Of a DNA stretch of 64,000 nucleotides, positions 58,098 through 64,000 are shown in pieces. The notes below the pieces were generated by a model that worked only from the letters and a program-made list of their open reading frames with translations, was not told where the DNA came from and ran no database searches. Source of the stretch: Dichotomocladium elegans (taxonomy: Eukaryota > Mucoromycota > Mucoromycetes > Mucorales > Lichtheimiaceae). Numbering within the stretch: the first letter of the stretch is position 1; every line of letters begins with the position of its first letter. Made by a program: the position numbers and the translations under genes. The stretch spans positions 461,087-525,086 of the forward strand of contig JAIXMN010000026.1 in assembly GCA_025716815.1 (NCBI GenBank), in the 5' to 3' direction.

Positions 58098-59692
58098 GCC
58101 CGTACGTCGTACGAACGGACCATCACCCACTGCTCTACTTTCGAAATCGCAACAAGCCACCGCCGCCCCGTCTCATCCGATGGATTGCCGAGCTTGAATT
58201 ATATGACCCCGAGATACAATACAAGAGTGGGAAGGAGAACCATGTTCCTGACCTATTGTCTCGCCAGGATGGTCCAGACTGTACACCAGACGCCACCGCA
58301 CTTGAACCTGACTATCTCTACGCACTTAAATCCATCGAGAGCTCGGACTGGCCAAAATTCTATACAAGGGACAAAGACCAATGGCCGCAAGTATACAAAG
58401 ATCTACTAGACAAGCACAAAGACAAGTTTTCGGTACAGGCAAACCAAGTATATCGTAAGATCAAGGTCGGGAATACTGTCCACGAAATTCGATATGCTTT
58501 ATTCGCGCGACGAGCAGACATTGTACAGCATTTCCACACCAGTTTTGGACACTCGGGAAAAGAAACTGTATATGATCTAGTCAAGAAACGCTGGTGGTGG
58601 CCTAACATGAAGGATGATATTCAAGACTGGATCCGGAATTGTCCCAGATGCCAACTAGCAGCTAATGCAGATCGTCAAACACACCACGCCCCTATGCGAC
58701 CACTCAACGTACCCGCTCCATTTGCAAGGTGGCATCTGGATTTCATTGGTGAGCTGCCAACTACACTACGAGGGAACAGGTGGATTCTTGTTGCAGTCGA
58801 TTATGCTACCAATTGGACGATCGCTCGTGCCATACCTGATGCTACGGGACAAGCGATTGCCGAGTTTATATACGACGAGATAGTCACGCGTTTTGGTTGT
58901 CCCGAAGAAATCCTCACAGACCGCGGCGCCAACTTCATGTCTAAGGTCCTTAATCTCTACCTCGGCCGCACGAAAATCCATCACAAGCTGACGTCAGCTT
59001 TTCATCCGCGAACCAACGGCAAGGCTGAACGAACCAATGGTATACTCAAACAAATGCTTCAAAAGTATGTCAATGGTGCTGTGCATCACTGGGACGATTT
59101 TGTCGAGCCGGCAGTTTTCGCGTGTTGCATCCGCAAACATCGTACTATGGGTAAGAGCCCATTTTTCATGGTATACGGTGTCGAGCCCCGTCTTCCAGGA
59201 GACATTTTCCGCCCGACCATCACCGAAGACCTTAGCTGTGACCCTACCACCATCGACCAAGCCCGACAACCAGCACTCTTACGACTTCGGGAAGCCCGTG
59301 CTGGGGCAGCAGAACGATTGCGCGCCAACGCAGCCCGCGACAAAACCATCTGGGATGCAACCATGACACACCAGGTTTTCACAGTTGGTACCCAAGTTCT
59401 GATGCACCACGAACAACGATTAAGTTTGGAATACAATTGGGTGGGCCCATTCATTGTTGTTGACCGTAACTTGGACTCAGACACCTACAAGCTCAAGGAT
59501 CTTACCGGTAAACCATATACCTCTTGGGTACACACCGACCGCCTCCGTCCAATACACGCCAAGTCCCCGCCCACCTCCCCATGGTATGATCCTCTCACTA
59601 CCCATACCGCTAACCGCCTCGAAATACACAACGCCCAATCCTTGTTGTTGGTCGAGGACGCCCAACAGTCTGGGGGGAGGATAATGTCGTAG
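58098..59692 (+). pseudogene. Element F RNase H tail and integrase
   Basis: The open frame begins YVVRTDHHPLLYFRNRNK at the junction and runs to a TAG at 59692. RNase H end (KSGKENHVPDLLSRQD), integrase HHCC (HFHTSFGHSGKETV to CPRCQL), DDE core (LDFIGELP, TDRGANFMSKV, HPRTNGKAERTNG) and a GPF-type module (WVGPFIVVDRNL). No chromodomain, so F is of another lineage than A-E. The frame itself is undamaged; only the 5' part of the element is lost. Stop overlaps the LTR start. Confidence 0.88.
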
Positions 59693-60155
59693 TCATATTA
59701 GCCGGGTATTCCAACTACCGACCAACTTCCGTTTTGGGACTATTCCTGACGTAATGTTCGGCCTACTTCTTCTTTTAATACCTCGCCCGACATGGATCAT
59801 TACATACGAAGATTACTTCTTTAGACACATCGTCCGGACAGAGGACGATATATTTTATGTATATTTTTAGTATTAGAAAACAATATAAATAAGGGGAAAC
59901 TTATCTAACAATAAAGATTACGAACCGTTTTCCCTGGTCTACTCTCTTCGTGGTTATCCTTCGTGGTCTATACTCTCTTCGTGGCTATCCTTCGTGGTCT
60001 ATACTCTCTTCGTGGTTATCCTTCGTGGTCTATACTCTCTTCGTGATTATCTTTTGTGGACTCTATCCTATCTGTGGTTATTCTTCGTGGTCGTCGTCTT
60101 TCCGTATTCAAGTAAAAACAAAGACGACATAATAAAAAGACGACAAAAGTCGACA
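59685..60155 (+). repeat. 3' LTR of element F
   Basis: 471 bp from TGTCGTAGTC to AAAGTCGACA (5-bp inverted ends TGTCG/CGACA), preceded by the purine tract GGGGGGAGGATAA. Contains a tandem repeat. Confidence 0.8.
59935..60095 (+). repeat. Tandem 31-bp repeat in the F LTR
   Basis: Four to five copies of a unit containing ACTCTCTTCGTGG and TATCCTTCGTGG; the last copies are degenerate. There are no spacers, so this is not a CRISPR array. Confidence 0.85.
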
Positions 60156-60158
60156 TAC

Positions 60159-60163
60159 AAAAA
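60159..60163 (-). terminator. Pol III terminator of tRNA-Arg
   Basis: Five T on the minus strand, 3 bases past the tRNA 3' end. Confidence 0.75.
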
Positions 60164-60166
60164 TCT

Positions 60167-60239
60167 CGAGGCTACCAGGGGTCGAACCTGGAATCTCCTG
60201 ATTCGTAGTCAGGCGCCTTATCCATTTGGCCATAGCCCC
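60167..60239 (-). tRNA. tRNA-Arg (anticodon ACG)
   Basis: 73 nt on the minus strand without an intron. The acceptor stem GGGGCTA pairs with TAGCCTC (one G-U), the A box is TGGCCAAATGG, the anticodon loop CTACGAA gives ACG (Arg, decoding CGN after inosine formation), and the T arm is CCAGG-TTCGACC-CCTGG with the B box GGTTCGACC. LTR retrotransposons border both sides at 11-12 bp. Confidence 0.95.
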
Positions 60240-60251
60240 TCAACTCCATTT

Positions 60252-60649
60252 TGTCATGGACGCGCCCAACCAAGGCATTAGGCCGTCACAAAATAAACGA
60301 AGGTTCAAGCCCAGAAATCCAGGCCGATGGGAAAACCTTCGATCCGAAACCGAAACCTTGGATACTGCGCGAATATTCTAGATGTCGGCTGCAGAACAAC
60401 CACCTCATACACCAATTGGTATCCATAGCAGTTCTATTAGAAGTACTTTCCATGAAACACTGCTTCCAGCACATTCCATAGTGAAATATATAAATATAAG
60501 TCATATAGAATCAATAAAGGGTATCACTTGGTCAAGCAAGAAGAAGTCTGCAAAGTCGATATCAAGGCTGGTTTGAGTACTCCGGGACATTACCATTTTT
60601 AGACGGAATTGTACAAGACAACCAGGAACCAAAAGCCCAGGACCTGACA
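60252..60649 (+). repeat. 5' LTR of element G (inferred)
   Basis: TGTCATGGACGC to GACCTGACA, 398 bp with 5-bp inverted ends TGTCA/TGACA, TATAAATATAAG and AATAAAG near 60490-60520. The second LTR is outside the window, so borders rest on the ends and on the primer-binding site. Confidence 0.65.
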
Positions 60650-60652
60650 AAT

Positions 60653-60664
60653 TGGTAGCTGATG
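60653..60664 (+). promoter_or_regulatory. Primer-binding site of element G
   Basis: TGGTAGCTGATG, identical to the site in element C at 43250. Confidence 0.7.
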
Positions 60665-60748
60665 AAAGTTTCTTTCCACTAACTCTTGGAACCGATTTAT
60701 TTGCAAGCTTTCAAGGATAACTTTGTACCGTACCTGTGACCCATCAAA

Positions 60749-61714
60749 ATGGATTCAGAGCAAGTCCAAAACAATCAACCCAACCTCACCCTCGAGCAAC
60801 AAGTGCTCATGTCAGTCATGCAGTCCCTGCAACTGGTCCTGCAGCAGCAACAACAGCAAAGTCAGCAAATCGCTGCAATGCAAAACTCTCAAGTGGGACC
60901 CGACCAAGGCCAACAGGCAATCCCACGAAATAGCCGTTCGCTGGTGCAAGCACTAAAGCCCACCAAACCGGATGTCTTCCGAGGCGAACGTACATCTCAA
61001 GCAGTTGAGGCGTGGCTGTATACAGTCCAGAAGTATTGTGAGTTGGCGGAAATCGACGACGACCGTCAGATGGTGCTTTTCGCGGTGACTCTGCTACGCG
61101 ATGGTGCCGTCGCTTGGTGGCGACAATTGGAGGCAGAACTCGACCTGGAAACCCCCAGCACCTGGGCAGAATTCTGCCGGGCTTTCTGGAAAGAGTTCAA
61201 GCCTGAGAACTCTGAACAGCTGGCCCATCAACGCCTACAACAACTGGAGCAGAAAACAACAATCGAAGCTTACATCCATGAGTTCTGTAGCACGATGTTG
61301 GAGTTACCAAACATGGACACCCGGGATGCAATGTTCATCTTCACCCAAGGCCTCAAGTACCATGCGCGTCTCCAAGTGCTGATCCAAAAGCCAACCACGC
61401 TGCATCAGGCCTACGAGTTCGCGGAATCATATGAGGCCGCGCAACAATGTGCAAAGGGTCTGCGACCATCCCGCTTCGCTGTACCATCGATCCCCGGACA
61501 AGGATTTGCGGCGCGCAATCAAGGCTATATCCCGCAAACTCCATCACCCATGGATCTCGATGTCGTCGCACCTACAAGCAGGACGTCCCGGCGGCCAAAC
61601 ATCCGATGTTTCAAGTGTGGCCGCATCGGACACATCAAGCGAGAATGTCGTCAACAGCAAGACCGTGCTAAACAAGACTCCAAGTCGCAGGGTTTTGGCA
61701 CTGCGCGTACGTAA
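60749..61714 (+). CDS. Element G gag
   Basis: 321 aa. Gln-rich N-terminus, retrotransposon gag core (KPTKPDVFRGERTSQAVEAWL, LLRDGAVAWWRQLE, WAEFCRAFWKEFKP, IEAYIHEFCSTMLELPNM, FTQGLKYHARLQVL), and a CCHC zinc knuckle (CFKCGRIGHIKREC) near the C-terminus. Intact. It ends at TAA (61712-61714) shortly after a slippery heptamer. Confidence 0.9.
   Translation: MDSEQVQNNQPNLTLEQQVLMSVMQSLQLVLQQQQQQSQQIAAMQNSQVGPDQGQQAIPRNSRSLVQALKPTKPDVFRGERTSQAVEAWLYTVQKYCELAEIDDDRQMVLFAVTLLRDGAVAWWRQLEAELDLETPSTWAEFCRAFWKEFKPENSEQLAHQRLQQLEQKTTIEAYIHEFCSTMLELPNMDTRDAMFIFTQGLKYHARLQVLIQKPTTLHQAYEFAESYEAAQQCAKGLRPSRFAVPSIPGQGFAARNQGYIPQTPSPMDLDVVAPTSRTSRRPNIRCFKCGRIGHIKRECRQQQDRAKQDSKSQGFGTART
61690..61696 (+). 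promoter_or_regulatory. Candidate -1 frameshift site, gag/pol of G
   Basis: G GGT TTT in the gag frame, a canonical slippery type, 16 bases before the gag stop codon. The -1 frame is open from here (WHCAYVSKGERTRDLEHPL) into pol. Confidence 0.6.
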
Positions 61715-62776
61715 GCAAGGGGGAACGTACGCGCGACCTTGAACATCCCCTTAACAAGGAAAAACGGTCGCTGGAGAATCGGGGGATGGTTCACAAGGGT
61801 CCGACAGACAAGGATTCTCCAGTGGGGCTGGTCGAAACTCATCAGGAAAAAGACGAAGCTGCAATGTGTATAACTCAAGACTTGCAGGATACTCCAGGTG
61901 ACAGACTGATGAGCGCAACTGAGGGTGACCAGCACGGTGATGATGCAGCTCCAAAAGCTCTCACCGAGGAGCAACAGTTGCGAAAAGATTATTGTTACAG
62001 GATTTTCAAGAAGAAGTTTGCCACAAAATTTGGTTATTGGTATAGACTGTCTAGGTTTTTCGTTTTTTTGCTTCAAATTCGAATACAAATTTTAGTATTT
62101 CGTTGCTACGCTTTTGTCAAATTTAAAGGCAATAGCAGCAAGAACATTCCAATCAAGGCTGTAGGTTAGTCTTCCTTCTCCGCTTTTTACACCAGAATAG
62201 TTTTGGGAGGCCAACCATTTATGTTTCATTCTAATTTCAAAAGAAGAAGAGAAACGAAATACTAAAATTTGCATTCGAATTTGAAGCAAAAAAACGAAAA
62301 ACCTAGACGGTCTATACCAATAACCAGATTTTTTGGCAAACTTCTTCTTGAAAATCCTGTACTTGGAAGGACTCTTCACCTGCAGCGGAGGCGAATCTTT
62401 GCCGTTGTATGGCGGCAGATGCGGAAATAAGCAAATACTGGCGCTAATCGATACGGGGGCGAGCACAAGTTACATTTCGCCCAGACTATGCAAAGGACTT
62501 AAGATATTCGATATCGAAGCGCGGGAAGTAGAAACTGCCGGCAGACACAAACTAATAATTTCCAAGAAGGCTAAGGTTCCATTCACCTTATCAGGATGTT
62601 TCATGACAGTCGAAGCATACATCCTGGAGACGAAGTTCGACATCATCCTTGGAAGGAATTGGCTGGCAGGATATTCACCGATAGCTGACTGGACAACCGA
62701 TACTTGGACGATCAAGATCGATGGCGAGACACATATACTACGACCTGAGCGTTACCTAGGAGACTCAGGGGTATGA
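61697..62776 (+). pseudogene. Element G pol N-terminus and protease, interrupted by MITE
   Basis: Open in the -1 frame to 61995 (ending EEQQLRKDYCY), interrupted by the MITE, and resumed at LEGLFTCSGGESLPLYGG. Aspartic protease motif ILALIDTGASTSYIS and ILGRNWLAGYSPIADW follow. An in-frame TGA at 62774-62776 (after GDSGV) separates it from RT. Confidence 0.85.
61998..62359. mobile_element. MITE with long terminal inverted repeats
   Basis: 362 bp flanked by TA on both sides (61996-61997 and 62360-62361). Arms of about 100 bp start CAGGATTTTCAAGAAG and are inverted on the right with few differences, around a centre of about 150 bp. It has no ORF. The TA duplication and CAG ends point to mobilisation by a Tc1/mariner- or pogo-type transposase. 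Confidence 0.92.
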
Positions 62777-64000
62777 TACCTACTATCACACAAGCAAGTC
62801 AGCAGAGCAATCCGCAAGAACGAGTTACAAGAATTGTTCATGTTACACTTACTGGAGGCCGACATCCAGTCAAAGGAAATCCCTGAATCCATGCAGGTGC
62901 TCATAGACGACTACCAAGATGTCTTTCGTGATGAGCTACCTGGCCTACCCCCAGAAAGAAAAATAGAACATGTTATTGACACGGGCGACGCAAAACCCAT
63001 TGCAAGACCACCGTTCAAGATGTCACCGTTAGAGCTCGACGAACTACGCCGACAACTGGATGAGCTCCTACAACTAGGTCTGATTCAACCAAGTGCTTCA
63101 CCTTGGGGGGCCCCGGTATTATTCGTTAAGAAGAAAGACGGGAGCATGCGCATGTGCATTGATTATCGTGCGTTAAACAAGGTGACAATTCGTAACCAGC
63201 ACCCATTGCCAAGGATCGACGAATGCCTGGAACGATTACAAGGAGCATCTTTCTTTACAAGTCTCGACCTCAAGAGCGGCTATCACCAAATCTGCATTAG
63301 ACAAGAAGATGTTCCTAAAACGGCATTCAATACCCGGTACGGCCAATTCTCTTTCCTTGTCTTACCGTTTGGCCTATCCAATGCCCCGCCCACGTTTCAA
63401 AGCTTAATGAATAAGGTCCTCGGCGAATACCTCGATCGCTTCGCACTGGTATATCTAGACGATATCCTAATCTTCAGCAAGTCCAAGGAGGAACACCAGA
63501 AACATGTTCGTCTGGTATTAGAAAGATTGCGCGAAGCCAAACTGTATGCAAACATCAAGAAATGTGAGTTTGGCAAGTCGGAAGTGCACTTTCTAGGATT
63601 CCGAGTGTCTGCCGAGGGTATTAAGCCGGCCCAAGACAAGATCAAGGCGATTCAGGAATGGGAACCACCTACTAATGTCCAGGAAGTCCGCCAGTTTGTT
63701 GGTTTGGCACAACATTATCGTCGGTTCATACCATCATTCGCAAGCATTGCGGCACCTCTGACTGACCTCACAAAGGGTACTGGCCCGAAGAAACGTGCAA
63801 TCACATGGTCCGACGCGTGTCAAGCCAGTTTTGAATTGATTAAGGAAAAACTGACAACTGCTCCAGTACTCCGACCGCCGGACCCGAGTAAGCCTTATCG
63901 GGTAGAGACAGATGCATCCGATGTCGGTATTGGCGCAGTGCTGTTGCAAGAAGACTCGACGGGCGCGTGGCATCCCCTGGCATATGAGTCGAGGAAACTC
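62777..64000 (+). CDS. Element G reverse transcriptase and RNase H start (partial)
   Basis: Open to the window end in the same frame as the protease. [77 protein letters not shown], and YLDDILIFS at about 63450. RNase H begins at [20 protein letters not shown]. Apart from the TGA at 62774 no lesion is visible. Confidence 0.92.

Larger units (their letters stand above)
58098..60155 (+). mobile_element. Truncated Gypsy element F (RNase H end, integrase, 3' LTR)
   Basis: Everything upstream of the RNase H C-terminus is missing at the junction with the E LTR. The right end is a complete 3' LTR that stops 3 bp from the Pol III terminator of a tRNA-Arg gene. Confidence 0.85.
60252..64000 (+). mobile_element. 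Gypsy element G, 5' part (continues past the window)
   Basis: 5' LTR, primer-binding site, gag, pol with protease, RT and start of RNase H. Inserted 12 bp upstream of tRNA-Arg in opposite transcriptional direction. A MITE interrupts pol; one in-frame TGA follows the protease. Confidence 0.85.

Noticed and set aside
59935..60095. Repeats resembling a CRISPR array
   Set aside because: The copies are contiguous with no unique spacers, lie inside a retrotransposon LTR and are in a eukaryotic genome.
60167..60239. tRNA-like sequence as an extended primer-binding site of element G
   Set aside because: It is a full 73-nt tRNA with A and B boxes and a T5 terminator, lacks the TGG expected at a primer-binding site, and G has a better site at 60653.

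Overview
The window looks like nuclear DNA of an early-diverging filamentous fungus, most likely Mucoromycota (Mucorales-like). The host genes carry short GT-AG introns of about 55-110 bp, TATA boxes sit 65-90 bp upstream of three start codons, and the gene-poor DNA is crowded with Ty3/Gypsy chromoviruses, Tc1/pogo elements and a MULE. Taxon is inference; no rRNA or marker gene is present.

Region 1 (about 1-20,470) is the host part. It holds five spliced or single-exon genes: a ketol-acid-reductoisomerase-like protein (4847-6092, +), a DDT-WHIM-PHD chromatin protein of RSF1/CECR2 type (6380-8969, -), an unknown 193-aa protein (9382-9963, +), a TMEM135-like membrane protein (14895-16556, +) and a Sct1/Gpt2-type glycerol-3-phosphate acyltransferase (18037-20418, +). 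I assembled every exon so that phases close and each protein ends at a stop. Between them lie AT-rich spacers with a few LTR relics.

Region 2 (20,470-26,757) is a graveyard of Tc1/mariner, MULE, chromodomain and solo-LTR remnants.

Region 3 (26,758-64,000) is a nested retrotransposon cluster. Element A (Gypsy, +, 26758-39671) is broken by an intact pogo transposon (29185-31484), a solo LTR of family X (31853-32253) and a complete Gypsy B (-, 32574-39103). Element D (+, starting 39854) is interrupted by Gypsy C (+, 42931-49493), a sister of B in opposite orientation. Element E (-, 51985-58097) carries another solo X LTR (53601-54055) and joins D to a truncated Gypsy F. F ends beside a tRNA-Arg gene (60167-60239, -), and Gypsy G begins 12 bp upstream of that tRNA and runs off the window. 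Target-site duplications, where they can be read, are exact 5-bp (LTR elements) or TA (pogo, MITE), so the order of insertion can be inferred.

Most unusual: sister chromoviruses B and C are saturated with the tetramer GACG on the sense strand, in coding and non-coding parts alike, and both share a reading-frame break between RNase H and integrase at the same run of five G, besides a classical A AAA AAC slippery site before the gag stop.
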